A stretch of DNA of 64,000 nucleotides from Cupriavidus pauculus (GCF_008693385.1 NZ_CP044067.1:1304501-1368500), one strand, 5' to 3'. Numbered from the stretch's first letter, positions 1 through 10,183 are shown. Translations and numbers: made by a program. Notes: generated from the sequence alone by a model not told the origin.

Positions 1-3000
1 CTCTTCGCGCAGGTAGTCCTTCCCGCCATGCGCGGTCGCATCCTGCGTCGTGCCGAGTTGTACCGTCCCGATGTTCAGGTCTCGCCCCGCAGCCAGCATC
101 GCGTTGTTGCCTGCGTCCACCGTACCGCCAGCGATCGTGATGTCGCGGCCGGCCAGCATGGCGACATTACCGGTACCTTCGATGGTGGCCACCGCGCCGA
201 TGCCGGTGGCGCTTGCGCGGTTGCCGTTGGCCAGCGTCGTCGTGTTGGTGATCGTCTGCGACTGGTTGACGATGTCGCGGCCGGCGGCGACGACGACATC
301 CTGGCCGCCGATGCGGCCGCCCAGGTTGCGGACGTCCTGCGTCGCTGACACGACGGTCGTGCCGCTGCTGCCGATGCTGCCCCGGTTGACGATGTCGGTA
401 CCGACGATCTGCGTGGCAAGGTTGCCGACAATCGAGCCGCTGTTGTCCACGGTGCCGGACGCGTCGATGGAGACGGTATTGCCCGCGACCAATGCGCCGG
501 TGCTGTTCAGGTCAAGGCCGTTGCCTTGGGCCAGATAGACCTTTGGCACGAGCACCGACTGGGTGGTGCCGTCCGGCAGCGTGACGTCCTGCGACACCAT
601 CCATACCATGTCGGTGGTGAGCTGGCGCATCTGCTCGTCCGTGAGACCGACGCCCGGGGTCAGGTCGAAGGCCTTGGCATAGGTGACGCCGTTGTTCATC
701 AGCGCCTTGTACTCCTCCAGCTGGTCCGTATAGCCCGTGAGGAAGGTCTTGCCCGTCAGTTGCGTAATCTGGTCGCGGACCAGTTTCTCTTCGTAGAAGC
801 CGTCGCCGAGGCGCCTCTGGGTCTTCTGCGGATCGAGACCGAGCGCGCCCAGCATGTAGTCGCTCGAGATGAAGTTCGTGTACTGCGTGAAGCGCGGGTC
901 CGTGGCGACAAGGTAGGTGTCGCCGGGGGCAGTGCGGAAGCGGTAGAGGCCGTTGGTGGGCAGCGTGAGGTTGGGGATGCCGCCTTGCGGCGTGCCCAGC
1001 GTCTGCACTACGCCCTTGACGGTGCTGGTCCCGACTGCGCCGGCCTGCCCTGCATTGCCCGTGGCACCGGCGGCCTGCGTACCGGTGGCACCGCCGCCGG
1101 AGACCGTCGCGCCCGTCACCGCGGCGCCGACGGTGTTCACCGAGGCCACGGTCACGTTCTGCGCCGTGGTCTGGACGTTCTGGTTCGCAGTGGCCACTGC
1201 GGCGAGCGCCGACGTCGTGGTGGGTGCCTGCGGCGCGCTCGGGTAGGCGACGACCTGCGTGTCCGAACTGCTGCCCGTGCGCTGGTGCCAGTAGTAGGTG
1301 GAGGTGTCCTGCGTCGTGACCGTTTGCTGGAGCACCGTGCCAACGTCCTGAATCGTCCCGTTCGCGGCCGCGCGGATCAGGTTGCCACCGGCCGCCATCG
1401 TCGACGACTGATTCAGGATATTGCCGTTGTTGCTATTGATGCGGATGCTGCCCGATGCCTGGATCTTCGCCGCGTCCGTCGCGCTGACGAGCTGGTCCGT
1501 CGCGGTCGTCGTCACCGTGGTACGGCTGATCTCGTTGTAGTCGTGACCGAAGTTAGCCTGTTTCACCTCGTCCGGGCGGATGTGCAGGTTCGGGTCCCAG
1601 TCGGGCCATAGCGTGATGCTGTAGGTCGTGCCGTTGTCTGTGATCGACTGGTAATACTGCGTGGGCCGCGTAGCGATCTCGCGCGTGCAGATGCCCGTGG
1701 TCTGGTCGCACGGGGAACTCGGCGTGGCGATCTGGTCGATGTACTCCTCGATGGGAGACTTCACGAACGACAGCGTCTTGTTCGTCGTGTCGAGGTTCTT
1801 GATATCGGCCTTGTCGACGGTCACCGTGATCGGGCCACGCAGCGCGTTGGTTTGTGGCGTGCTGACCTGCGCGCTCTGGGTGTTCCAGTTCCACTGGGGG
1901 AACGTCAGGCTGGTATGGATGGCCAGATCGATGCCCGAGAGTCCCGCCTGCCACAACGTCAGCGTCTGCGACGCGGTCTGCGTCGGCGTGCCGGCCGTGG
2001 TGACGATGCTCGTACGCGTGTTGCTGAGCTGATTGGCGGCGATGTCGATATCGCCGTCGGCCTCGATATTGGCCGAGCGGTTGACAAGCGTGTTCGTCTG
2101 GTTGACGAGCAGGCCCGTACTTGCGTCACGCGTGCCGTCGCGGGCGATCTGCAGGTTGCCCGCGCTATACAGCGTCGCACCATCGAGGTTCTGGACCGAG
2201 TTGGTCGCGTACAGGTTCAGGTTCTGCACGGCGGCCATCAGGGCCGAGGGGCCGTTGTTGAGAATATCCGTGCCCTGCACCTGCACGTTGTTGCCGATGA
2301 CCGTCCCGGTATTGCTGACCGTCGGGCCCGTGACCTTGACGGCATCGCCCTCGATACGGCCGGCGTTGGCGACAACGTTGGTGGCCGTGACCGTGGTGGT
2401 CGTGGCGTTGATGTCTGCGGAGTTGGCGTTGACCACGTTGGTGCCTGTCACCGTGACAGCGCCTGCGGAGGCGAGCGTGCCGGTGTTGGTCAGGGTGCCC
2501 GTGGCATTGACGCTCAGGTTGCCGTTGGCGTGGACTTGATTGGCAGCGTCGTTGGTGTAGTCGCCCGCGACGTTCAGCGTGAGGTCGCGGCCGGCGATCA
2601 TGGTGCCACTGCCCGATAGCGCGCCTGCGACGGCGACGTCCTGATTGGCTTTGACCGCGCCACCGAGGTTCGACACGGATGCGATGTTGAGGCTGACGTC
2701 CTTGCCGGCGAGGATCTGGCCACTGGCGTTGTCGAGCGTGGTGGCGGTCTGGTTCAGCGTCAGGATCTGGCCGTAGAGGGTGCCATTGCGGTTGTCGAGT
2801 TGCGAGCGGATCTGCAGGTCGAGCGCGCGCCCGGCGGCGATCTGGGCGCCGGTGTCATTGGCGAGCGTTTGCGCGGCGATCGTGATGTCGCCGTTGGCGC
2901 CGATCTTGCCCGACGTGTTGGTCAGCGCGTTGGTGGCCGTGATCTTCGTGGCGCCATCGCCGGCGTTGACGAGCGCGCCACGCGTGTTGTCGATACTCGT

Positions 3001-5916
3001 GGCGGTGACGATTGCCGTGGTCGTCGCCCCGTTGGCGGCCAGCGTGCCATCGGTATTGATAAGGGCGCCGGTAGCCCCGACGGACAGATTGCCGGCGGTC
3101 TGGGCCGAGCCCGCGGTGTTGTCGATGCTGCCGCCGCTCGCAAGCGTGAGGCCGGTGTTGCCGAAGACCTTGCCCCGCCGGTTCGACAGGTTGCCGCTCG
3201 TGATAGCGGTGGTCTTGCCCTGCGCGGACAGCGTACCGCTGGCGTTGTCGAGCGTCGTGGCCTGCGCGGCGAGGTTGCCGTTGGTCTGGATGACGCCGCT
3301 CGCATTGGAAAGCGTCTGCCGGCTCGTGACCGAGAGATCGCCCGTACCCGCGTGAGATACCGTGCCGCTGTCGTTGACGACACTGCTGCCGTCGATCGAG
3401 AGGCTCGCGCCGTTGGCGACGATAGTGCCGCCGGTGTTGTCGAGCGTGCCCCCTGCCGACAGCGTCGTGGCCCCCTGGCCGTATTGCTGGATCGTGCCGC
3501 CGCGGTTCGAGAGATCGCCGGTGGTGGTGACCGTTACGCGGTCGCCATCGAGCCAGCCGCCGGCGTTGCCGACAGACGCCGCGGTGATGGTGGTGCTGGC
3601 GGCCGAGATTTCGCCGTCGCGGTTCGTGGTGGCGCCCGTGCTCGTCAGCTGCAGATTGCCGCTGGCGGTCAGGCTGCCGGTGTCGTTGTCGATCGTTTGC
3701 GCGTTGAGCGTTGCGTTGCCGCGCGAGGTGATGGTGCCCGCATTGATGATCGTCGTGCCGGCGTCGAGCTTCATGGCGCCGTTGCCGCCGATCAGGCCCG
3801 TGTTGGCGTTGACGATGGCCTGTTGCGCGGTGACTTGCGTCAGGCCGTCGCCTGCGTTGGCGATGCGGCCGTCGGTGTTGTCGACGCGCGCGGCGGCTGC
3901 CGTCAGGGTGCCACTCGCTGACTCGATGCGGCCACCGGTGTTGGTGAGCTGGCCGTTGGCGTGCAACGTGAGGCCGGTTTCGGCGTGGAGCGTCGCGTTG
4001 GTGTTGTCGAGGGGGCCGTCTGTCGTGACGGTGAGGGCCTTCTGCGATGACACCGTGCCGCCGGTGCTGTTGAGCGACCCAAGGCGTGCGGTGAAGTCGC
4101 CATTGGTCTGGAGCGTGCCGGTGGCGTTGCTCACTGCGCCCTGCGTCGTGACCGCGAGTGCGCCGGTGCCGGCGTGGGAGATCTGGCCCGCGTCGTTGGT
4201 CAGCGTCACCGCGTTGACGGTCAGGTTCTGCGCGTTGGCGGCAATGGTGCCACCGGTGTTGTCGAGTGCGCCGCCGGCGGTGATCGCTGTATCGGTAGCG
4301 CCGGTCTGCTTCAGCGAGCCAGCGCGGTTGATCAGGTCGCCCGTCGTCTGGATGGCGAGTTGCGTGCCCTCGATCTGGCCGGAAGTGTTGTCGAGGGACT
4401 GGGCCGTGATGGCAACGCTGGTCGCCGAGACGGTGCTCTGGCGCGTGCTCAGCGCGTCTGCGTGGGTCGTCAGTGCGCCAGCTGCCTGGACGGTTGCGCC
4501 GGACAGGTCCATGGCGCCGCCCGACAGCGTCAGGTTGCCATTGGCCGCGGTCTGGCTACCCGCAAGGTTCAGGCTGCCACCCCGCAGCGTGGCATTGCCG
4601 CTGGCGGAATTACGGCCCGTGGCCGTGACGGCGCCCGTGGCGTTGACCGTGAGGTCGGCGGACCCGGCGGTGGCACCATCGGGCATCATGCCTGCGGCAA
4701 GTGTGCCGGTTGACGCGACGCTCTGCGCGTTGACGCCGAGCCACTGCTGCGCGGCCAGCGTGCCGCCGTTCGTGAGCGTGCCCTCGGTACGGACGTCTAC
4801 TGCACCGACGGCATATGTCGTGCCACTGTTGTCGATGCCATCGCGCGCGGACACCGAGAGATTGGTGCTCGCGCTCGTCTGCCCCGCCAGCACGAGCTTG
4901 CCCTGCGCGGTCAGCGTCATGTCGCCGGCCTGCGCGGCCGCGATGCCGCGGAGCGAGACGCCGACGCCGAGTTCCGTGGATGCCAGCAGGATCTTGTTGG
5001 CGTACATGCCGCCGAGCTGGCTGACGTCGATGCCGGCGGACGGCGCGGGGCCATTGCCCGCGATGGCGTTCGCTTCGAGCGTGTTGTAGTTGACCTGGTT
5101 GGCGCCGGCCACCACGTTGAGGCGGTTGGCGTAGAGCGCCGCGTTGGCCTTGACCGCGCGCGCGATCACATCCACCTGGTCGACGTTGGCGGCGTTGAGA
5201 CCCGCGCCCTCGAAACTGATCTGGCCACCGGTCACGCGGAACGCGTCGAGGCTGCCGCTGCCGCCGTAGATCGGCGTGCCCGTCGTCAGCGTCGCGCGCG
5301 GCGTGTTGATAAAACCCGCGCCGTCCACGAAGATGCCGTTCGGGTTCGAGATGACCACCTGCGCGCCGGGGCCAGCCACTTCCACATAGCCGCGCAACTG
5401 GCTCGGGGACATGCTGTTGACCTGGTTGACGATGATGCGCGCGGAGCCGCCGGGCAGCAGGTTCGGGTTGCCGTTGATCAAGCCGGCCTGCTGCGTGTTG
5501 ACGATGCCAGGCGAGTTATTGAGGATGGCGCCGCCGCGGTTGACGTCGAATTGGTTGTAGTGGTTCGTTGAGACGCCCGCGGCGGAGGGACGGGTGATAT
5601 TGACCTGAGGCAAACCGTTGGGGGTCGCGATGACCGTGGGGCGGTTGGCGCCCGCGTTCGGGTCGGCGACGATCTGCGCCGCTGCCGTCATCGGCACACC
5701 CATGCAGGCCCCGAGGGCGATCCATACCGCGAGACGGATAGCCCCGATCGTTGAGATCGCGAAGCGATGCACGGCCGCCCCGGGCAGCGTGCCGCGCTGC
5801 GCCCTGCCCAGGGCGGCACTGTGCCGGCCTGTTCCGGTGCTGCTGGCTGTCTCCGCCACGGCCATTGGGATGGCGCGCGTGCGGTTGAAGACGATGCGGT
5901 AACAAAGGCGATTCAT
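1..5916 (-). CDS. Filamentous haemagglutinin / TpsA-type two-partner secretion exoprotein, N-terminal part
   Basis: The frame stays open for 1972 codons from the ATG at 5916 to the window edge, so the C-terminus is missing. The first residues (MNRLCYRIVFNRTRAIPMAV) form an extended signal peptide region typical of large type V exoproteins, followed by a hydrophobic stretch ending near MTAAAQ. A TPS (haemagglutination activity) domain follows, with the hallmark NPNL and NPNGI motifs roughly 95-150 residues in. The rest is a long filament of degenerate beta-helix repeats (NTGG, LDNTSG, NAGRIEG types). Such proteins are exported by a TpsB partner and act in adhesion or contact-dependent inhibition. 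No TpsB gene is in the window, and the toxin or adhesin end lies outside it, so FhaB and CdiA cannot be told apart. Translation was spot-checked at 601, 1261 and 2941 and stays in frame. Confidence 0.93.
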   Translation of the reverse strand, partial: MNRLCYRIVFNRTRAIPMAVAETASSTGTGRHSAALGRAQRGTLPGAAVHRFAISTIGAIRLAVWIALGACMGVPMTAAAQIVADPNAGANRPTVIATPNGLPQVNITRPSAAGVSTNHYNQFDVNRGGAILNNSPGIVNTQQAGLINGNPNLLPGGSARIIVNQVNSMSPSQLRGYVEVAGPGAQVVISNPNGIFVDGAGFINTPRATLTTGTPIYGGSGSLDAFRVTGGQISFEGAGLNAANVDQVDVIARAVKANAALYANRLNVVAGANQVNYNTLEANAIAGNGPAPSAGIDVSQLGGMYANKILLASTELGVGVSLRGIAAAQAGDMTLTAQGKLVLAGQTSASTNLSVSARDGIDNSGTTYAVGAVDVRTEGTLTNGGTLAAQQWLGVNAQSVASTGTLAAGMMPDGATAGSADLTVNATGAVTATGRNSASGNATLRGGSLNLAGSQTAANGNLTLSGGAMDLSGATVQAAGALTTHADALSTRQSTVSATSVAITAQSLDNTSGQIEGTQLAIQTTGDLINRAGSLKQTGATDTAITAGGALDNTGGTIAANAQNLTVNAVTLTNDAGQISHAGTGALAVTTQGAVSNATGTLQTNGDFTARLGSLNSTGGTVSSQKALTVTTDGPLDNTNATLHAETGLTLHANGQLTNTGGRIESASGTLTAAAARVDNTDGRIANAGDGLTQVTAQQAIVNANTGLIGGNGAMKLDAGTTIINAGTITSRGNATLNAQTIDNDTGSLTASGNLQLTSTGATTNRDGEISAASTTITAASVGNAGGWLDGDRVTVTTTGDLSNRGGTIQQYGQGATTLSAGGTLDNTGGTIVANGASLSIDGSSVVNDSGTVSHAGTGDLSVTSRQTLSNASGVIQTNGNLAAQATTLDNASGTLSAQGKTTAITSGNLSNRRGKVFGNTGLTLASGGSIDNTAGSAQTAGNLSVGATGALINTDGTLAANGATTTAIVTATSIDNTRGALVNAGDGATKITATNALTNTSGKIGANGDITIAAQTLANDTGAQIAAGRALDLQIRSQLDNRNGTLYGQILTLNQTATTLDNASGQILAGKDVSLNIASVSNLGGAVKANQDVAVAGALSGSGTMIAGRDLTLNVAGDYTNDAANQVHANGNLSVNATGTLTNTGTLASAGAVTVTGTNVVNANSADINATTTTVTATNVVANAGRIEGDAVKVTGPTVSNTGTVIGNNVQVQGTDILNNGPSALMAAVQNLNLYATNSVQNLDGATLYSAGNLQIARDGTRDASTGLLVNQTNTLVNRSANIEADGDIDIAANQLSNTRTSIVTTAGTPTQTASQTLTLWQAGLSGIDLAIHTSLTFPQWNWNTQSAQVSTPQTNALRGPITVTVDKADIKNLDTTNKTLSFVKSPIEEYIDQIATPSSPCDQTTGICTREIATRPTQYYQSITDNGTTYSITLWPDWDPNLHIRPDEVKQANFGHDYNEISRTTVTTTATDQLVSATDAAKIQASGSIRINSNNGNILNQSSTMAAGGNLIRAAANGTIQDVGTVLQQTVTTQDTSTYYWHQRTGSSSDTQVVAYPSAPQAPTTTSALAAVATANQNVQTTAQNVTVASVNTVGAAVTGATVSGGGATGTQAAGATGNAGQAGAVGTSTVKGVVQTLGTPQGGIPNLTLPTNGLYRFRTAPGDTYLVATDPRFTQYTNFISSDYMLGALGLDPQKTQRRLGDGFYEEKLVRDQITQLTGKTFLTGYTDQLEEYKALMNNGVTYAKAFDLTPGVGLTDEQMRQLTTDMVWMVSQDVTLPDGTTQSVLVPKVYLAQGNGLDLNSTGALVAGNTVSIDASGTVDNSGSIVGNLATQIVGTDIVNRGSIGSSGTTVVSATQDVRNLGGRIGGQDVVVAAGRDIVNQSQTITNTTTLANGNRASATGIGAVATIEGTGNVAMLAGRDITIAGGTVDAGNNAMLAAGRDLNIGTVQLGTTQDATAHGGKDYLREE

Positions 5917-6280
5917 GGGACCCCGGATGCATGGCGTGTCGCTTGGCGCATCACACGGCGACATGCTGGGAATCCGCTGCAACCTCGGGGCAAAACACCA
6001 ACGCACTACCCTTCGTACCGCGCGCAACTACAGCTGTAACCATTTGTAACGACACTGACGGGGCGCAGCGTAGAGGATGTGTAAAGGGATTTACACCCTA
6101 CTTTTTGGCTAGCTCAAGTCTGTTTTGATTCACAAGTCCTCAACGCCCGCAAGAGCATACGGCTGTGCAACCGCGCTGGATATGGCATTACAGCCATTTT
6201 CCGGCGTTCGAGATAACCGCTGTCTCCTGATATAAAAGATATTTACATCAGATTTAAATGTACGATCGGCGCAACGATTT
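5917..6280. other. Intergenic region upstream of the haemagglutinin gene
   Basis: This 364-base stretch is the only AT-richer segment in the first 10 kb. It must hold the promoter of the minus-strand haemagglutinin gene and any terminator of the DUF445 gene. It contains a perfect inverted repeat at 6079-6096. The ORFs crossing it are short and lack family features, so no gene is called here. Confidence 0.5.
6079..6096. promoter_or_regulatory. Perfect inverted repeat GTGTAAA-N4-TTTACAC, possible operator
   Basis: The arms are GTGTAAA and TTTACAC with the 4-base centre GGGA, about 165 bases upstream of the haemagglutinin start codon. The arms resemble TyrR-box half sites (TGTAAA/TTTACA), but the spacing differs (4 bases instead of 6). 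The likely role is a binding site controlling the large adhesin gene; the protein that binds is unknown. Confidence 0.4.
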
Positions 6281-7627
6281 CTACTGCGCAAGCCACCCCG
6301 GCAACTGGGCAACGAGATATAGCGTCGCGCCAATCAGGCCCCCGACGATCGTGCCGTTCATGCGGATGTACTGGAGGTCCCTGCCGACGTTCAGTTCGAT
6401 CTGCCGCGACATGTCGCGCGCGTCCCAGCCGCGTACCGTGCCGCTGATATGCCGCGTGATGAAGTCCGCGAAATCGGGCGCCATTTGCCCCGCGGCGTCG
6501 CGCAGGTGCTGGTTGATCGATTGCCGGAGCGATGCGTTGCGCGCGAGTTCGTCGCCGACCCATTGCCCCGCGGCAACAACGCGTTGATAGACGGACGAGT
6601 CCTCGCGCGTCAGGTCTTCCTTGAGCCGTTCACGCCAGTCGTTCCACAGCTCGCCGATATACGCGTGCAGCGCCGGATGTTCCTGCAGATAGCGCTTGAT
6701 ATCGTTGGCCTTCGCGTGGAACGCGGCATCGTCGCGCAGCCGGCGAATCAGGTCCTGCGTCACCTCGTCGAACTTCTTGCGCAGCGCGTGGCTGTCGTCC
6801 TGCTCTACCTGCGTGAGAATGCGCAGCAGCGCGGCGGAGATCATGTCCGCGCCGCGATTACCGATCCATTCGGTCGGCAGCACCTTTTCCTTGGCAGGAT
6901 GCTCGGCCTTGAGCCATTCGACGATACGCGCCGCGATGAGCATGCGTGTGTTGGGCTCGTTGAGCAGCGCGACCAGATGCGTGATCGACTCCTTGAGCAG
7001 CACCTGATGGCGGTTGTCGCGCGTGAGCATGTCGAGCACGTCCGCCGCGGCCTGCGTCAGGTCGATGCGGCGTAGCACCGCGTTGATGGCATCGCGCGCG
7101 AACTTGCGCATGTCGTCTTCATCGAGCAGGTCCAGCATGCCGCGCAGGAACTTCGCCACCGCGTCGCCAATCCTGCGTGTGTTCTCGGCGGACTGGAGCC
7201 AGTCCGCTACGGCCTGTGCCGGGTTATGCCGGTCGATCAGCGCGACGACCGAATCCTTGTCGAGGAATTTCTCTTTCACGAACACCGCGAGGCCATCGGC
7301 AATGTCGTCGCGCTTGCGGATGATGATGTTCGTGTGGCCGGACAGGCCCGGAATCGGAATACGGCGGAACAGCGCGGCCACGGCGAACCAGTCGGCGAGC
7401 CCGCCGACCATGGCGGCTTCCGCGGCCGCGCGTATCCAGTCGGTGGCCAGGCTATGCGGCATGAACAGGGTGGCGGCGAATATGCCGGCCGCGGCGAGCA
7501 ACAGGGCGGTGGCGCGGCGCTTGGCCTTGCCCAGTTCCTGCGCCTGCGTCATCGCATTCGTGTCGTGTGCGTGAGGGGTCTGCATGGGGCTATTGTCGTC
7601 CATTCGCGGAGCAGGCTCACGAGCCAT
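6281..7627 (-). CDS. DUF445 family inner-membrane protein (YjiN-like)
   Basis: The product is about 448 residues. An N-terminal hydrophobic segment (ATALLLAAAGIFAATLFMP) is followed by the family hallmark GGLADWFAVAALFRRIPIPG and then IIIRKRDDIADGLAVFVKEKFL. A long charged, mostly helical region follows, and the C-terminus has a second membrane segment (GGLIGATLYLVAQLPGWL). Members of this family are membrane proteins of unknown biochemical role. I chose the ATG at 7627 because an AGGCGG sequence lies about 9 bases upstream and it leaves room for promoters before the divergent gene at 7720. ATGs at 7603 and 7585 are alternatives. Confidence 0.85.
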   Translation of the reverse strand: MAREPAPRMDDNSPMQTPHAHDTNAMTQAQELGKAKRRATALLLAAAGIFAATLFMPHSLATDWIRAAAEAAMVGGLADWFAVAALFRRIPIPGLSGHTNIIIRKRDDIADGLAVFVKEKFLDKDSVVALIDRHNPAQAVADWLQSAENTRRIGDAVAKFLRGMLDLLDEDDMRKFARDAINAVLRRIDLTQAAADVLDMLTRDNRHQVLLKESITHLVALLNEPNTRMLIAARIVEWLKAEHPAKEKVLPTEWIGNRGADMISAALLRILTQVEQDDSHALRKKFDEVTQDLIRRLRDDAAFHAKANDIKRYLQEHPALHAYIGELWNDWRERLKEDLTREDSSVYQRVVAAGQWVGDELARNASLRQSINQHLRDAAGQMAPDFADFITRHISGTVRGWDARDMSRQIELNVGRDLQYIRMNGTIVGGLIGATLYLVAQLPGWLAQ

Positions 7628-7719
7628 ATAGCGAAACCGCCTATTCACATGCCAAATGGTCAGTTCGGGATGCAGGCGCGCAGCCGTAGGATGCAAGGCT
7701 CGCCTCTCGCCCGTACATC

Positions 7720-8724
7720 ATGTCCATCGCTCGCATTCTTTCGCGACGCGCGGCGCTGCTCGTCCCTACGATTGCCGCCACGCTGTCGCTGTCCATCCTT
7801 GCCAACGTCTCCGCGCATGCGGAGGGTGTGTATCCGCAGAAGCCGATCACCTGGGTCGTGCCCTACACGCCCGGCGGCACCAATGACAATGTGGCGCGCA
7901 TCGTCACCAAGCGGTTGTCGGAGAAGACCGGGCAGCCGGTCGTGCTCGAGTACAAACCCGGTGCGGGCGGCACGCTCGGCGCGGGCTTCGTCGCGGCGGC
8001 CGCGCCCGATGGCTATACGTTGCTGAACACGTCGATTGGCAATCTTGCGATTGCGCCGCAGCTGATGCCCGTGAAGTTCGATCCGTTCCGGGACCTCGTG
8101 CCTGTGGCCTATATCGGCAACTCGCTGGCGACGGTCGCGGTGAATCCGCATGTGCCCGCGCAAACGCTGCCGCAGTTGATTGCCTATGCGCGCGCGCATC
8201 CGGGGCAACTGACGTTCTCCAGCTCCGGCAATGGCACGCCGGGCCACCTTGCCGGCGAGCTGCTCAAGCAGACGGCCAATATCGATATCCGGCACGTGCC
8301 ATACAAGGGCAGCGCGCCTGCTGTGGCCGATGTGGTCGCGGGGCACGTGGATATCGTGTTCGATCCGCTGAGCGCGCAGTTTATCCGGCAGGGGAAATTG
8401 CGCGCGCTCGCCTATTTTGGCGGCAGCCGCGCACCCGACATGCCCAACGTGCCGTCGATCCGTGAGTCGGGCGTGAAGGATTGGGAAGATTCGCTCGCCG
8501 GCGCGTTCTTCATCACCGCGCCGCGCGGCGTGCCGCCCGAGGTGCTCGCGAAATTGCGGCAGCTGATCGGTGAGATTCTCGACGAGCCCGACACGCGGGC
8601 CGCGCTCGCACGCGTGCAGGTCGATGTGCAACGCCTGACGCCGGAACAGACGTCGCAACGGATCCGGCAGGTGCATGACATTGCCGCGCGGGTTGCCACC
8701 AGCGGTGCGCTGGCGGCGAACTGA
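7720..8724 (+). CDS. Bug-family tripartite tricarboxylate transporter substrate-binding protein
   Basis: A 334-residue protein with a cleavable signal peptide (RRAALLVPTIAATLSLSILA, then SAHA). The mature start YPQKPITWVVPYTPGGTNDNVAR is the classical Bug/TctC opening. Further family motifs are VLEYKPGAGG, FSSSGNGTPGHLAGELLK and HVPYKGSAPAVADVVAGHVD. Members bind carboxylates or other small polar solutes in the periplasm for TctAB-type carriers. No tctAB genes are adjacent, which is common for these proteins in Burkholderiales. The solute cannot be read from the sequence. It is divergent from the DUF445 gene and followed by a monooxygenase gene. Confidence 0.9.
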   Translation: MSIARILSRRAALLVPTIAATLSLSILANVSAHAEGVYPQKPITWVVPYTPGGTNDNVARIVTKRLSEKTGQPVVLEYKPGAGGTLGAGFVAAAAPDGYTLLNTSIGNLAIAPQLMPVKFDPFRDLVPVAYIGNSLATVAVNPHVPAQTLPQLIAYARAHPGQLTFSSSGNGTPGHLAGELLKQTANIDIRHVPYKGSAPAVADVVAGHVDIVFDPLSAQFIRQGKLRALAYFGGSRAPDMPNVPSIRESGVKDWEDSLAGAFFITAPRGVPPEVLAKLRQLIGEILDEPDTRAALARVQVDVQRLTPEQTSQRIRQVHDIAARVATSGALAAN

Positions 8725-8765
8725 CCAGTCCCCCGCCGGGGTTCCGCCTGGTTTTTGACTACCGC

Positions 8766-8795
8766 CCGCTCGCCGCGCAGATGGCGAGCGGTTTC
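8766..8795 (+). terminator. Possible rho-independent terminator after the Bug-family gene
   Basis: A perfect 9-base stem (CCGCTCGCC / GGCGAGCGG) with an 8-base loop is followed by TTTCCTT. It lies about 40 bases after the stop codon of the binding-protein gene and before the next start codon. The T-tract is short, so efficiency is uncertain. Confidence 0.5.
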
Positions 8796-8820
8796 CTTCC
8801 CACCTTCTTCATTCCCCCAG

Positions 8821-10095
8821 ATGAAACTCGGTCTCTTCCTGCTCGCCGCAGGCCATCATGCCGCCGGCTGGCGACACCCCGACGCGGAATCCGGCACCGA
8901 AAACATCGACCTCGTCGTCCGCATGACGCAAGCCGCCGAGCGCGCGACGTTCGATATGGTGTTCTTCGGCGATCGCCTGCTGACGACCCCCGACTCGCAT
9001 CCGTCGATGATCACGCGGCCCGATCCGCTCGCCATGCTCGCCGCGCTGTCGATGGTGACCACGCGGATTGGACTGGCCGCGACGGCCTCCACCACGTACA
9101 CCGAGCCGTTCAATCTCGCCCGCACGCTCGCCACCGTGGACACGCTGTCGCGCGGGCGCGCCGCGTGGAACATCGTGACGACGTTCGCCGACGGCTCCAT
9201 CAACTTCAGCCGTTCGCGGCACCCCGATCACGACGAGCGTTACGAGATCGCGGAGGAGCATGTCAGCGTGGTGAAAGGCCTGTGGCGCTCGTGGGACAAG
9301 GATCCCTACGTGCAGGACAAGCAGGCCGGCATCTACGTCGACGTGAACAAGATGCATGCGCTCCACCACGAGGGCAAGCATTTCTCGGTAGCAGGGCCGC
9401 TCAACGTCACCAACAGCCCGCAGGGACACCCGGTGCTGATCCAGGCCGGCTCGTCCGGTCCGGGGCAGGCGCTCGCGGCGCGCCACGCCGAGGTCGTGTT
9501 CACCGCGCAGCAGGACCTCGAGGCCGCGCAGGCCTTCGCGCAGGGACTGAAGGCACAGGTCCGCGATGCCGGCCGCGATCCGCGCCACTGCCTGATCATG
9601 CCGGGGCTGATGCCGATTATCGGCCGGACGGAAGCGGAAGCCCACGAGAAACTCGCGCAGCTGCAATCGTTCACTGACCAGTCAAATGCCCTGGCGATCC
9701 TCAACGAGCAGCTGGGCATGGATGTGTCGGCGTACGCGCTGGACGAACCGCTGCCGCCGCTCCCCACCGACATCGTCGTGCACAGCCGCAGTGCGCTGCT
9801 GATCAAGCTGGCCCGCGCGCGCAACCTCACGCTGCGCCAGCTCTACCACCTGTGCGCGAGCGCGCGTGGCCATCAGATCGTCGTGGGCACCGCGGAACAG
9901 GTCGCCCAGCACATGATCGACTGGGTGCGCGCGGGCGCGGCCGACGGCTTCAACATCATGCCGGCGTACTTCCCGGGCGGCCTCGAGGAATTTCTGAACG
10001 AGGTCGTCCCCATCCTGCAGACACGCGGCGAATTCCGCCGCGAGTACGAAGCCGACACGCTGCGCGGCAACCTGGGGCTGCCTCTGCCCCGCTGA
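8821..10095 (+). CDS. Flavin-dependent monooxygenase of the NtaA/SnaA/DszA (bacterial luciferase-like) family
   Basis: A 424-residue protein beginning MKLGLFLLAAGHHAAGWRHP, the normal start of nitrilotriacetate monooxygenase component A relatives. Typical segments include FDMVFFGD, TYTEPFNLARTLATVDTLSRGRAAWNIVT, GPLNVTNSPQGHPVLIQAGSSGPGQ and, near the end, DGFNIMPAYFPGGLEEF. These enzymes use reduced FMN from a separate reductase to oxygenate small substrates; no reductase gene is adjacent. An in-frame upstream TTG at 8755 is less likely than the ATG at 8821, because homology starts at MKLG and the upstream part overlaps the hairpin. The substrate is unknown. Confidence 0.88.
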   Translation: MKLGLFLLAAGHHAAGWRHPDAESGTENIDLVVRMTQAAERATFDMVFFGDRLLTTPDSHPSMITRPDPLAMLAALSMVTTRIGLAATASTTYTEPFNLARTLATVDTLSRGRAAWNIVTTFADGSINFSRSRHPDHDERYEIAEEHVSVVKGLWRSWDKDPYVQDKQAGIYVDVNKMHALHHEGKHFSVAGPLNVTNSPQGHPVLIQAGSSGPGQALAARHAEVVFTAQQDLEAAQAFAQGLKAQVRDAGRDPRHCLIMPGLMPIIGRTEAEAHEKLAQLQSFTDQSNALAILNEQLGMDVSAYALDEPLPPLPTDIVVHSRSALLIKLARARNLTLRQLYHLCASARGHQIVVGTAEQVAQHMIDWVRAGAADGFNIMPAYFPGGLEEFLNEVVPILQTRGEFRREYEADTLRGNLGLPLPR

Positions 10096-10183
10096 CCGCG
10101 ACGCCATCGACAATCCTCCTCGCGCCCCGGAGTGACATTGACTAATATAGGTCACTGCAAGGGCAACGGGACTTGTCGATGTC

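Noticed and set aside
526..5089. Plus-strand frames of up to 575 codons across the first 6 kb
   Set aside because: They are antisense to the continuous haemagglutinin frame, which has a proper signal region and TPS motifs. Their Val/Ala/Pro/Ser composition reflects the repeat strands read backwards.
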